A stretch of 44,996 bases of DNA, taken from assembly GCA_900315305.1 (NCBI GenBank), contig OMYS01000010.1:1-44996 (forward strand). Direction: 5' to 3'. The notes beneath the pieces are model-generated. The model had not been told where the DNA came from. It made no database searches and saw nothing but the letters and a program-made list of their open reading frames with translations. How positions within the stretch are numbered: the first letter of the stretch is position 1; each line of letters opens with the position of its first letter. Shown piece after piece: positions 1 through 7,597 of this stretch. A program made the position numbers and the translations under genes. This DNA comes from an uncultured Eubacteriales bacterium. Its GTDB lineage: Bacteria > Bacillota > Clostridia > Lachnospirales > Lachnospiraceae.

Positions 1-138
1 GAGGCCCATCTCTGGAGCGATGAGGATCTTGAGCAGACGGTCCAGGACGATATCGAGAACTACAAATGCCTGATCTACGACGAGCTGACAAGCCACGACA
101 GAGATGCAGACTTCTACGGGATCACGGACAATGGCTAA
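1..138 (+). CDS. C-terminal fragment of an unidentified protein
   Basis: An open frame enters from the left edge and ends at TAA 136-138, 15 bases before the coaX start. The 45 visible residues are acidic (for example WSDEDLEQTVQDDIENYKC) and end in FYGITDNG. I do not recognise the family. BirA often precedes coaX in Firmicutes, but this tail does not resemble the small C-terminal beta-barrel of BirA. The short spacing and shared strand suggest it is co-transcribed with coaX. The reading frame is clear; the function is unknown. Confidence 0.6.
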   Translation, partial: EAHLWSDEDLEQTVQDDIENYKCLIYDELTSHDRDADFYGITDNG

Positions 139-153
139 CCGGAGGAAAATGAA

Positions 154-921
154 ATGCTGCTTGCATTTGACATGGGCAATACACACACGGAGATCGGTGT
201 TCTTGACGGTAAGAAAATCGTGATGACAGAGCGCGTCGCGACCGATCTCGGAAAGACCGATACGGAGTACGGCGTTCTTCTCCACACGATCCTCGAGATC
301 CGCGGCATCAGCCCGTCTGAGATCGAGGGGGCCATCATATCGAGCGTCGTCCCGCCGCTCACCGGCGTCTTAAAGCGCGCGGTCCGCATGGTTACGGGCC
401 GCACCGCGCTCGTCGTGGGCCCCGGCGTAAAGAATGGTCTCAAGCTCAAGATCGACAATCCGAGGGCTCTTGGGGCCGATCTCGTCGTCGACGCGGTCGG
501 CGCCATCGCGCTCTACGGCGCTCCGGTCATCATTATCGACATGGGGACGGCGACAACGGTCTGCTATGTCGATGAGGAGAAGGCGTTCCGCGGCGGACTT
601 ATCATCCCCGGCGTGAATATCTCTCTGAACGCGCTCTCGTCGGAGACCTCGCAGCTGCCCCGCATTTCCCTCGAGGACCCCGGGAAGATTGTGGGGACGA
701 ATACGATCGCGAGCATGAAGAGCGGCATTGTCTACGGGCAGGCGTCCATGCTCGACGGCCTGATCGACCGGATCCGCGAGGAAATGCAGAGCGATGCCGC
801 TGTCGTCGCGACGGGCGGCCTTGCGGGCGTCATCACGCCGTTCTGCCGGCATGAGATCACGCGCGACTCCGAGCTCATGCTGCGCGGGCTTCAGATTATC
901 TATGCCAAAAATGTAAGCTGA
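154..921 (+). CDS. coaX: Type III pantothenate kinase
   Basis: A 255-residue protein that phosphorylates pantothenate with ATP, the first step of cytosolic coenzyme A synthesis. It belongs to the ASKHA fold. The N-terminal phosphate-binding motif DMGNTHTEIG is at residues 6-15, GAD with the expected catalytic aspartate is at 107-109, and the second phosphate loop IDMGTATT is at about 128-135. Length matches the family. The arginine that usually follows GAD is leucine here. The ATG is preceded by GGAGGAAAATGAA, a good ribosome binding site. CoaE, the last enzyme of the same pathway, is encoded at 35.1 kb. Confidence 0.95.
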   Translation: MLLAFDMGNTHTEIGVLDGKKIVMTERVATDLGKTDTEYGVLLHTILEIRGISPSEIEGAIISSVVPPLTGVLKRAVRMVTGRTALVVGPGVKNGLKLKIDNPRALGADLVVDAVGAIALYGAPVIIIDMGTATTVCYVDEEKAFRGGLIIPGVNISLNALSSETSQLPRISLEDPGKIVGTNTIASMKSGIVYGQASMLDGLIDRIREEMQSDAAVVATGGLAGVITPFCRHEITRDSELMLRGLQIIYAKNVS

Positions 922-982
922 TTCAGGTTAAGAATTGCACTATTTTACTCAATAATTTTAATATCGTATGAACATTCTTCAA

Positions 983-1010
983 TTGTGTAGACATCCGGAA
1001 AATTTATGAT
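983..1010 (+). promoter_or_regulatory. Candidate sigma-A promoter for the AraC-type gene
   Basis: TTGTGT (983-988), a 16-base spacer and TATGAT (1005-1010) lie in the AT-rich gap after coaX. Predicted transcription start is near 1017, so the leader before the TTG at 1044 would be about 27 bases. Called by eye. Confidence 0.5.
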
Positions 1011-1043
1011 ATATTAAACCCGTTACCAGTTCCTGCTGCAATA

Positions 1044-1709
1044 TTGAGAGAAAAACGAAGGGGACTTTTGTATAATGACTACATCCTGATAACGGGGGAA
1101 GAAGAACTGTACAACAACATCACAAGGCAGCTGGCAGCTGCAGATGGAAATTCTGATGTTGTACGTGTGAATACCATTGAGGAAGCTCAGGCGGTCATGA
1201 AGAAATCGGGGCAGGGAATTCTTCTGACTGACCTCAGGGAATTGCAATCGGGGTTCCGGGACAGCTGCGCGGAGGCTGTGGAGCTGAGCCCGGCGAAGAA
1301 GCAGACAGAGACGCTGATTTTCGGGGACGACGAGGAGGAGTTCTCCGGAAAGGGCGCGCTCCGGATGAAAAAGCAGGGAAAGGATAACCTGAAATATATC
1401 AAGATGTACATCAGGCTCCATCTGGCGGACGATCTGTCACTGACGGCGCTCTCGCGTCTTGTGTGCCTGTCGCCCAACTATATGTGCATGCTCTTCCGTG
1501 AGTCGGAGGGCATGTCGCTCGGAACCTTTATCGAGCAGAGCCGGATGCAGCGGGCCGCCTATCTTCTGATCACGGAGGACAGTCAGATGCAGGAGATCGC
1601 GGCCAGAGTCGGGTATCGGAGAGTCTCATATTTCTGCCGTGCATTCAAGTCCTATTACGGATGCACGCCGCGCACCTACAGGTACGCACACCGGGCTGAA
1701 GAGATTTAA
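1044..1709 (+). CDS. AraC-family transcriptional regulator with an N-terminal receiver-like region
   Basis: About 221 residues. The C-terminal half (about 117-215) is an AraC/XylS double helix-turn-helix: LSLTALSRLVCLSPNYMCML forms the first unit, and IAARVGYRRVSYFCRAFKSY with the terminal G-C-TPRTYR the second. The N-terminal part (YILITGEEELYNNI..., LLTDLRE) resembles a response-regulator receiver fold, but no clear phospho-acceptor site is visible. It may be a pseudo-receiver or a divergent sensor domain. The start is uncertain. TTG 1044 has no ribosome binding site, while in-frame TTG 1068 lies only 3 bases after AGGGGA. No kinase gene is adjacent, so the signal and targets are unknown. 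Confidence 0.75.
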   Translation: MREKRRGLLYNDYILITGEEELYNNITRQLAAADGNSDVVRVNTIEEAQAVMKKSGQGILLTDLRELQSGFRDSCAEAVELSPAKKQTETLIFGDDEEEFSGKGALRMKKQGKDNLKYIKMYIRLHLADDLSLTALSRLVCLSPNYMCMLFRESEGMSLGTFIEQSRMQRAAYLLITEDSQMQEIAARVGYRRVSYFCRAFKSYYGCTPRTYRYAHRAEEI

Positions 1710-1768
1710 TTTCGAAAAAGCTGCGGATAACGTCCTGATGAGCGCCGGCCATTGTCATCAGATAAAAA

Positions 1769-1815
1769 AGAGACGCCCGGCAGCGGATGATTTTCGTCCG
1801 CTGCCGGGCGTCTCT
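1769..1815 (-). terminator. Perfect 19-bp hairpin terminator between convergent genes
   Basis: Arms 1769-1787 and 1797-1815 are exactly complementary, with a 9-base loop. Read on the minus strand the stem is followed by TTTTTTATC, so it is a classical intrinsic terminator for the gene at 1860-2387. On the plus strand the following bases are less T-rich, so termination of the AraC-type gene would be weaker. Confidence 0.85.
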
Positions 1816-1859
1816 TCGTGTTCCTCAAATCGCGTGAGAACGGCTCAGCCATCGGTCTC

Positions 1860-2387
1860 TCAGCGCGGAGACCAGATCGCGACCGCCGTATACCCTTTCG
1901 GCTCAAATTCCGCGACGGCGTTCTCGAGATATCCGCAGACCGTCTCATAGAATTCGGTGATGACGCCGATGCGGTCCATGATCGCCTTGTATTTTTCCGA
2001 GGCAGAGGCCTCCACAAAATGCGCGTCATACTCCTCGGGGCTCATGAGAAGGTCGATTGCAAAGCCCTTGGTGTACGGCTCGATGGACGGGGACTCGGGA
2101 TCTGTCTTCAGAACCTCGATGACGCGGCGCATTTCCCGGCACATCTCCGATACGTCCGCGAAGGGCATGAGGTTCAGCTCATTTTTCCAGCGGAATTTGC
2201 CATGAAAATACCGGCGGATAAAAGGATAGAGCAGCTCCTGTCCGCAGAGCGTGTCGCAGCAGAGCTCCTCCTTCTCAGGCCAGTCCCGGTCCGCGTTCAT
2301 GATCTTCGGGCTGATCGGGCAGAAGCCGAAGCGAAGCCGTTTGCTGTGGCCTCTTTTCGCAGCGATGTGAAACTGTGTGTCCGCCAT
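1860..2387 (-). CDS. Hypothetical cytosolic protein, family not recognised
   Basis: A 175-residue protein starting at ATG 2387 behind a strong GAGGAGGAA ribosome binding site. It starts MADTQFHIAAKRGHSKRLRFGF and is rich in charged and aromatic residues. It has a CCDTLC cluster near residue 45 that could bind a metal, and no signal peptide or membrane segment. The gene stands alone on the minus strand, convergent with the AraC-type gene, and ends at its own terminator, so it is a single-gene transcript. I assign no function. Confidence 0.7.
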   Translation of the reverse strand: MADTQFHIAAKRGHSKRLRFGFCPISPKIMNADRDWPEKEELCCDTLCGQELLYPFIRRYFHGKFRWKNELNLMPFADVSEMCREMRRVIEVLKTDPESPSIEPYTKGFAIDLLMSPEEYDAHFVEASASEKYKAIMDRIGVITEFYETVCGYLENAVAEFEPKGYTAVAIWSPR

Positions 2388-2844
2388 GCGCGTGTTCCTC
2401 CTCGTTACAGTATTTGTCTGTATACATTACTCAGTCTCCTCAGGGAAGAAACGTCTCTCGTTTCCTGCTGCGGGTGTTTGGTGAACAAGCTCTTCGTTCG
2501 GAATTCATAAGTTTCCTGAGAGGGTGCTGAATAATCATATCTTAGCACAAAAACGAAATGTGCGGAGAGCAAAAAAGAAAAGGCAGCCAGCACAGCTGCC
2601 CTTTCAAAGGAAGGAGTTACCGCTTACGCGGAATATGAAAAAGAAAAAGGATTGGTTCCTGCTTCATCAACAATTCGAAGTATAGGGGGAAAACATGAGA
2701 AAGGAATGAGTGAACTGTGAATAATTCATGAACATTTACCATGAGAAAAATGAACACCCAGTCTGACATGACACCTGTCAATACTTCTACCTGATAATGC
2801 ACTGAATAAAGTACAATACGGGACAAATTGTTTCAATAAAAGCG
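2388..2844. other. Long intergenic region upstream of gdhA
   Basis: About 460 bases without a convincing gene. It holds a degraded copy of the multi-hairpin repeat (2431-2538), a short GGCAGC/GCTGCC hairpin (2582-2600) and then an AT-rich stretch. A 16-codon frame starting at ATG 2635 (MKKKKDWFLLHQQFEV) is visible. Its nearest Shine-Dalgarno-like sequence is about 20 bases upstream, so I do not call it a gene. The region could hold gdhA control elements, but no known riboswitch motif was recognised. Confidence 0.5.
2431..2538 (+). repeat. Degraded copy of the multi-hairpin intergenic repeat
   Basis: The right end GAGGGTGCTGAATAATCA (about 2519-2536) matches the right ends of the copies at 4540 and 26905. 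GTGAACAAGCTCTTCGTTCGG corresponds to the top of the third hairpin in those copies. The arms CTCAGG..GAAAC and GTTTCCTGAGAGG still pair in part. The first two hairpins are missing. Confidence 0.6.
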
Positions 2845-2873
2845 TTGTGCCGGAAAAAACGAGGTGCTAGAAT
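2845..2873 (+). promoter_or_regulatory. Extended -10 promoter of gdhA
   Basis: TTGTGC (2845-2850), a 17-base spacer and TAGAAT (2868-2873) with an upstream TGC, giving TGCTAGAAT. The same nine bases occur at the serC promoter (19082-19090). Predicted start near 2880 leaves a 36-base leader carrying AGGAGG. Confidence 0.7.
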
Positions 2874-2915
2874 ATCGGACAGGTGGTAAAAACGCATTTA
2901 CAGGAGGTATGCATC

Positions 2916-4250
2916 ATGTCTTACGTTGATGAAGTCCTTGCTACAGTCAGGGAAAAGAACGCGCATGAGCCGGAGTTCATCCAGGCTGTAACAGAGGTTC
3001 TTGATTCGATCCGTCCGGTCGTTGACGCCAACGAGGAGAAGTACCGCAAGGTCGCTCTTCTTGAGAGAATGGTCGAGCCGGACCGTATCATTACATTCCG
3101 TGTCCCGTGGACAGATGATAACGGCAAGGTCCATGTACAGAGAGGATACCGCGTACAGTTCAATAACGCGATCGGACCGTACAAGGGAGGTCTTCGTTTC
3201 CATCCGTCCGTATATCCGGGCATCCTGAAGTTCCTCGGCTTCGAGCAGGTCTTCAAGAACAGCCTGACAACGCTTCCGATCGGCGGCGCAAAGGGCGGCT
3301 CTGATTTCGATCCGCACGGGAAGAGCGACAATGAGGTTATGCGCTTCTGCCAGGCATTCATGACAGAGCTTTACAAGTATGTTGGTGCAGACATCGATGT
3401 TCCGGCAGGTGATATCGGCGTTGGCGGCCGTGAGGTCGGCTTCCTCTTCGGCCAGTACAAGAGAATCACAAATAACTACACGGGTATGCTGACGGGCAAG
3501 GGCCTTACATTTGGCGGCTCTCTGATCCGTACAGAAGCGACAGGCTACGGCCTCCTGTATCACACACAGGAGATCCTGAAGCTGAACGGCCAGTCCCTTG
3601 AGGGCGCGACAGTATCTGTCTCCGGCGCAGGCAATGTTGCTATCTATGCGACAGAGAAGGCAGAGCAGCTCGGCGCGAAGGTCGTCACAGTTTCCGATTC
3701 CACAGGCTGGATCTATGATCCGGACGGCATCGACGTTGCAGTCCTCAAGGACGTCAAGGAAGTCAAGCGTGCCCGCCTCACAGAGTACAAGGCACAGAGA
3801 CCGAATTCCGTCTACCACGAGGGCAAGGGTGTCTGGACAGTCAAGGTTGATTACGCACTTCCGTGCGCGACACAGAACGAGCTTGATCTCGACGACGCAA
3901 AGACGCTGGTTGCAAACGGCGTGAAGGGTGTCTTCGAGGGCGCGAACATGCCGACAACACTGGAGGCAACCAAGTATCTCCAGAGCCAGGGTGTTCTCTT
4001 CACACCGGGCAAGGCATCCAATGCGGGCGGTGTTGCGACATCCGCTCTTGAGATGAGCCAGAACTCCGAGCGTCTCTCCTGGAGCGCGGAGGAGGTCGAT
4101 GCGAAGCTGAAGGGCATCATGACAGGCATCGCAGACACGATCGATGCGGCAGCAAAGAAGTATGGCATGCCGGGCAACTACGTGGCTGGCGCGAACATCG
4201 CGGGCTTCGAGAAGGTTGCAGAGGCTATGCTTGCACAGGGCGTCTACTGA
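2916..4250 (+). CDS. gdhA: NADP-type glutamate dehydrogenase
   Basis: A 444-residue hexameric-type enzyme that interconverts 2-oxoglutarate plus ammonia and glutamate. GGLRFHPSV starts at residue 91. The substrate and catalytic lysines appear as K114 (FEQVFKNSL) and K126 (GGAKGG). The nucleotide-binding domain begins with TVSVSGAGNVAIY near residue 230. Full length resembles bacterial NADP(H) enzymes, though cofactor preference is inferred. ATG 2916 is chosen because AGGAGG lies 9 bases upstream; the frame is open from 2883. Codon use (ACA, GCA, GTT) differs from the ACG/GCG-rich neighbours and suggests high expression. It is a monocistronic unit with its own promoter and terminator. Confidence 0.95.
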   Translation: MSYVDEVLATVREKNAHEPEFIQAVTEVLDSIRPVVDANEEKYRKVALLERMVEPDRIITFRVPWTDDNGKVHVQRGYRVQFNNAIGPYKGGLRFHPSVYPGILKFLGFEQVFKNSLTTLPIGGAKGGSDFDPHGKSDNEVMRFCQAFMTELYKYVGADIDVPAGDIGVGGREVGFLFGQYKRITNNYTGMLTGKGLTFGGSLIRTEATGYGLLYHTQEILKLNGQSLEGATVSVSGAGNVAIYATEKAEQLGAKVVTVSDSTGWIYDPDGIDVAVLKDVKEVKRARLTEYKAQRPNSVYHEGKGVWTVKVDYALPCATQNELDLDDAKTLVANGVKGVFEGANMPTTLEATKYLQSQGVLFTPGKASNAGGVATSALEMSQNSERLSWSAEEVDAKLKGIMTGIADTIDAAAKKYGMPGNYVAGANIAGFEKVAEAMLAQGVY

Positions 4251-4274
4251 TTACCCCTGATTTGCGAAGCGTTC

Positions 4275-4315
4275 AGGCCGTGTGGGACAGAATTTCTGTC
4301 CCGCACGGCCTTTTT
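4275..4315 (+). terminator. Intrinsic terminator of gdhA
   Basis: A 16-bp stem (4275-4290 with 4296-4311, one G-U pair) with a 5-base loop, followed directly by TTTTTG. It lies 25 bases after the gdhA stop. Confidence 0.9.
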
Positions 4316-4324
4316 GTGCGCGCT

Positions 4325-4540
4325 ATTCAGCACCCAGACTCGGAACGCTTCGCGTTCCTCGTTGCGGGCGGACAGAGCGGGGACGATTCAGCACCCAGGC
4401 TCGGAACGCTTCGCGTTCCTCGTTATGGGCGGACAGAGCGGCTTCGCCGCTTGTCCGCCCCTCAGGAAACGAATGAAACCGTCCGGCGAACAAGTTCTCC
4501 GTCCGGATTTCATCTGTTTCCTGAGGGGTGCTGATTATTA
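4325..4540 (+). repeat. Full multi-hairpin repeat with a duplicated first module
   Basis: Begins ATTCAGCACCC and ends GGGGTGCTGATTATTA. The first 56 bases (4325-4380) are repeated almost exactly at 4386-4441, differing at only a few positions. Hairpin 1 is GGAACGC/GCGTTCC. Hairpin 2 pairs GGGCGGACA with TGTCCGCCC around AGCGG/CCGCT. Hairpin 3 pairs 4461-4470 with 4516-4525, then ATGAAA/TTTCAT and CCGG/CCGG. It lies between the gdhA terminator and dgt. Same family as the copies at 26747-26905 and 42448-42608. Confidence 0.85.
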
Positions 4541-4633
4541 CAAAAAAATAAAGGATTTTTTGACGCAGCACGGAAATACTAATTAGACAGTTCTTTTGAG
4601 AGTGACAGATCATCGGATCGGAGGTGCTTTGCC

Positions 4634-5644
4634 ATGCTTGTCAGAGAAGAGCTCGAGAAAAATGAATGGAAGACGCTGAGCCCGCTCGCCTCACACGCCG
4701 ACAGGTCGAGGGGCCGTGCCCGCCCGGAGGAGGAGTGCGACATCAGGACCTGCTACATGCGCGACCGCGACAGGATTGTCCACTGCAAGGCGTTCCGCCG
4801 GCTGAAGGACAAGACGCAGGTGTTCCTGTCGCCGAAGGGCGACCACTACAGGACCCGCATGCTCCACACGCTGGAGGTGTCCCAGACCGCGAGGACCGTG
4901 GCGAAGTGCCTGCGCCTCAATGAGGATCTTGTCGAGGCCATCGCCCTCGGGCATGACCTCGGCCACACGCCCTACGGACATGCGGGCGAGAGGGCGCTGA
5001 ACTCCGTATGCCCGCTCGGCTTTGTTCACAGCGAGCAGAGTGTTCGCGTCGCGGAGGTGCTTGAAAAGAATGGAAGAGGTCTGAATCTGACATGGGAGGT
5101 CCTGGACGGCATGAGAAACCACGGCCTGTCGAGACATCCGGCGACGCTGGAGGGACAGGTCGTGAGGCTCTGCGACAAGATTTCCTACATCCATCATGAT
5201 ATGGACGACGCGGAGCGGGCAGGCATCCTGAAGGAGGAGGACATCCCCGGGGACCTGCGCGAGCTGCTCGGCCATTCGACGAGGGAGAGGCTCAATACGT
5301 TCATTCACGACATCGTGAGAAATTCGCGGGACCTGGGAGAGATTGCGATGACGCCGGAGATCGACAGGGCCATGCGGGACCTTCGCCGCTTCATGTTCGA
5401 GAACCTGTACTCGAACCCGTCCGCAAAGAGCGAGGAGTCGAAGGCCATCTCCATGATCCAGCAGCTGTACACGTATTACATGAGCCATCCTGACAAGCTG
5501 CCCGAGGAATACCTGCGGATCGCTGAGGCGAGAAATGAGCCTGTGGAGCGGGCGGTCTGCGACTATATCAGCGGCATGACGGACCAGTACTCCAAGGCAA
5601 AATTCGAGGACCTGTTTATCCCGAAGTCGTGGAGCAAAATGTAA
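4634..5644 (+). CDS. dgt: dGTPase-like HD-domain triphosphohydrolase
   Basis: A 336-residue protein of the deoxyguanosinetriphosphate triphosphohydrolase-like HD family, which removes triphosphate from dNTPs and so limits their pools. Metal ligands of the HD domain are visible: H78 in RMLHTLEVSQT, H107-D108 in GHDLGH and D181 in CDKISYIHHDMDDA. RDRIVHCKAFRRLKDKTQVF near residues 45-65 is the usual N-terminal signature. It is shorter than E. coli Dgt, as is normal for the Gram-positive type. The start has CGGAGGTG upstream. It lies 27 bases before dnaG, a common pairing that links dNTP control to primer synthesis. Confidence 0.92.
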   Translation: MLVREELEKNEWKTLSPLASHADRSRGRARPEEECDIRTCYMRDRDRIVHCKAFRRLKDKTQVFLSPKGDHYRTRMLHTLEVSQTARTVAKCLRLNEDLVEAIALGHDLGHTPYGHAGERALNSVCPLGFVHSEQSVRVAEVLEKNGRGLNLTWEVLDGMRNHGLSRHPATLEGQVVRLCDKISYIHHDMDDAERAGILKEEDIPGDLRELLGHSTRERLNTFIHDIVRNSRDLGEIAMTPEIDRAMRDLRRFMFENLYSNPSAKSEESKAISMIQQLYTYYMSHPDKLPEEYLRIAEARNEPVERAVCDYISGMTDQYSKAKFEDLFIPKSWSKM

Positions 5645-5671
5645 AAAGGCAGGTGGGAAGAGACAAAGCGT

Positions 5672-7462
5672 ATGAGATATTCTGACGAGCTGATCGAGGA
5701 AATTATCCGGAGAACAAATATCGTCGAGATCATCGGACAGTATGTGCAGCTGAAGCACACCGGGTCCGACTACAAGGGCCTGTGCCCGTTTCACAATGAG
5801 AAGACCCCGTCGTTCCATGTGACTCCGTCAAAGCAGCTCTATTACTGCTTCGGCTGCCACGCGGGCGGAAATGTCATTACATTTCTGATGGAGTACAACA
5901 ATATGACCTTTGTCGAGGCACTGAAATACCTCGCGGACCGGGCCGGCATCGAGCTTCCCGAGCAGGAGATCTCGGAGTCGGCACGCAGGGCCTCGGACAG
6001 AAAGGCGAAGCTGCTGGAAATCCAGAAGAAGGCGGCGGAATTCTACTACTATCGTCTGTACAGCGCGGAGGGAAAGCCGGGACTTGACTATCTGCACGGC
6101 CGGGGACTCACGGATGAGACAATCCGGAAGTTCGGGCTCGGGTACGCCGACCGCTTCGGAAATTCGCTCTACCGCTATCTCAAGGGACGGGGGTATTCCG
6201 ACGACCTCTTGAAGGACACGGGACTCTTTCTGTACGATGAGCGGAAGGGCGTGAGTGACAAATTCTGGAACCGGGTCATGTTCCCGATCCAGGACGGCCG
6301 GGGCCGCGTCATCGGATTCGGCGGCCGCGTGATGGGCGACGGCAAACCGAAATATCTGAATTCGCCGGAGACGCCGCTCTTTAATAAGCGCATGAACCTG
6401 TACGCGCTCCATCTGGCGAGAGCCTCCCGCAGAGGCTACATGATTCTCTGCGAGGGGTACATGGATGTCATTTCCATGCACCAGGCGGGCGTCAACTGCG
6501 CGATGGCGTCCCTCGGAACGGCGCTGACGCCGGAGCAGTGCACGCTCCTTAAGCGCTTCACGAGCGAGGTCCTGCTGCTCTACGACAGCGACGGGGCGGG
6601 CATTGGCGCCGCGCTCCGTGCGATTCCGCTCCTGAAGGAGGCCGGGATCTCCTCGCGGGTCGTCAGCTTAAAGCCCCACAAGGACCCCGATGAATTCATT
6701 CAGGCCGAGGGCCGGGAGGCGTTCGAGGAGCGTCTCCAGAATGCGGAAAATGCATTTATATTCGAGATGGAGCAGGCGGCCGGGAAGTATACGTTAAGCG
6801 ACCCGGGACAGATGACGCAGTTTCAGCATGAGGTCGCGGCAAGGCTCCTGGAATTTCCGGAGGAGCTTGAGCGGAACAACTACATCGCGGCCGTGTCCGC
6901 TCGGTTCGGCTTTCCGCAGGAGGCGCTGAAGAAGCTTGTGGCGAGAACGGCCGCGCAGGGAACGCCGGCGGCCGCCTGGAGGCCTCCGAAATCCGGCAGG
7001 GAGAAGCAGGCGGCAGGAGAGAACGGGCTCGTCACCTCGCAGAAGCTGATGCTGACGTACCTCATCGATTATCCGGACGCGTACCGCGCGACGAAGGACC
7101 TGATCGGACCGGCTGACTTTACGGATCCGTTCTGCCGGGAGGTCGCGGATATTCTGTATGAGCAGCTCGGGAAGGGACGGGTCAGCGAGGCTGCGCTGAT
7201 CTCTCATTTTCCGGAGAGCGAGAGGCAGTCCGAGGCTGCGGCTCTCTTTCACACGACGGTTCCTGTTGAGAGCCAGGCGGAGCTCGACAGGGCATTTACG
7301 GACACGGTCGCGCGGGTCCTTGCCTCCGGCAACGATGCGCTGATGCGCTCGTGGGACGGAACAGACCTTGACGTGTACAGGCGCTATATCGACAGGAAGA
7401 AGAAGCTCGACGGCTTCGCGGCCGGGAAGACACTTCATCTTGCGGAAAATGACAGTAAGTGA
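5672..7462 (+). CDS. dnaG: DNA primase
   Basis: A 596-residue primase that makes RNA primers at the replication fork. The N-terminal zinc finger has C38, H41, C59 and C62 (CPFH...CFGC). The catalytic TOPRIM core follows, with the glutamate in LCEGYMDVISMHQAG near residue 260 and the acidic pair LLYDSDGAG near 310. The C-terminal part (about 450-596) is the helicase-interacting region. The ribosome binding site is modest (GGGAAG, about 12 bases before ATG). It sits between dgt and rpoD, the classical macromolecular synthesis arrangement. Confidence 0.96.
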   Translation: MRYSDELIEEIIRRTNIVEIIGQYVQLKHTGSDYKGLCPFHNEKTPSFHVTPSKQLYYCFGCHAGGNVITFLMEYNNMTFVEALKYLADRAGIELPEQEISESARRASDRKAKLLEIQKKAAEFYYYRLYSAEGKPGLDYLHGRGLTDETIRKFGLGYADRFGNSLYRYLKGRGYSDDLLKDTGLFLYDERKGVSDKFWNRVMFPIQDGRGRVIGFGGRVMGDGKPKYLNSPETPLFNKRMNLYALHLARASRRGYMILCEGYMDVISMHQAGVNCAMASLGTALTPEQCTLLKRFTSEVLLLYDSDGAGIGAALRAIPLLKEAGISSRVVSLKPHKDPDEFIQAEGREAFEERLQNAENAFIFEMEQAAGKYTLSDPGQMTQFQHEVAARLLEFPEELERNNYIAAVSARFGFPQEALKKLVARTAAQGTPAAAWRPPKSGREKQAAGENGLVTSQKLMLTYLIDYPDAYRATKDLIGPADFTDPFCREVADILYEQLGKGRVSEAALISHFPESERQSEAAALFHTTVPVESQAELDRAFTDTVARVLASGNDALMRSWDGTDLDVYRRYIDRKKKLDGFAAGKTLHLAENDSK

Positions 7463-7468
7463 TACAAT
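7440..7468 (+). promoter_or_regulatory. Candidate rpoD promoter overlapping the end of dnaG
   Basis: TTGCGG (7440-7445), a 17-base spacer and TACAAT (7463-7468). The -10 box starts immediately after the dnaG stop codon. Such a promoter would let sigma-A be made independently of dgt-dnaG. The -35 box matches only TTG. Confidence 0.4.
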
Positions 7469-7533
7469 ATACTGCTATTCGGGCATCTGATCCTCCCGGA
7501 ACATGCATGACTGACGGGAGCATAGAAAGAAGC

Positions 7534-7583
7534 TAATGATTCAGCATCTCAGACTCGGAACGCTTCGCGTTCCTGAATCATTA
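7534..7583 (+). repeat. Minimal copy of the multi-hairpin repeat in the rpoD leader
   Basis: Perfect 11-base inverted ends TAATGATTCAG (7534-7544) and CTGAATCATTA (7573-7583) enclose one hairpin, GGAACGC TTC GCGTTCC, with the preceding AGACTC also found in the full copies. Hairpins 2 and 3 are absent. The right end lies 14 bases before the rpoD start codon, next to its ribosome binding site AAAAAGGAG. Confidence 0.75.
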
Positions 7584-7597
7584 CAAAAAGGAGAATT

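Noticed and set aside
2635..2685. 16-codon frame MKKKKDWFLLHQQFEV upstream of gdhA
   Set aside because: The nearest ribosome binding site is about 20 bases away, there is no conserved context, and such short frames are expected by chance.
2898..3818. 306-codon open frame antisense to gdhA
   Set aside because: Cysteine/leucine/arginine-rich shadow of gdhA codons with no family resemblance.
4560..4589. TTGACG with a poorly matching TAGACA box as dgt promoter
   Set aside because: The -10 box matches only three of six positions; not strong enough to list.
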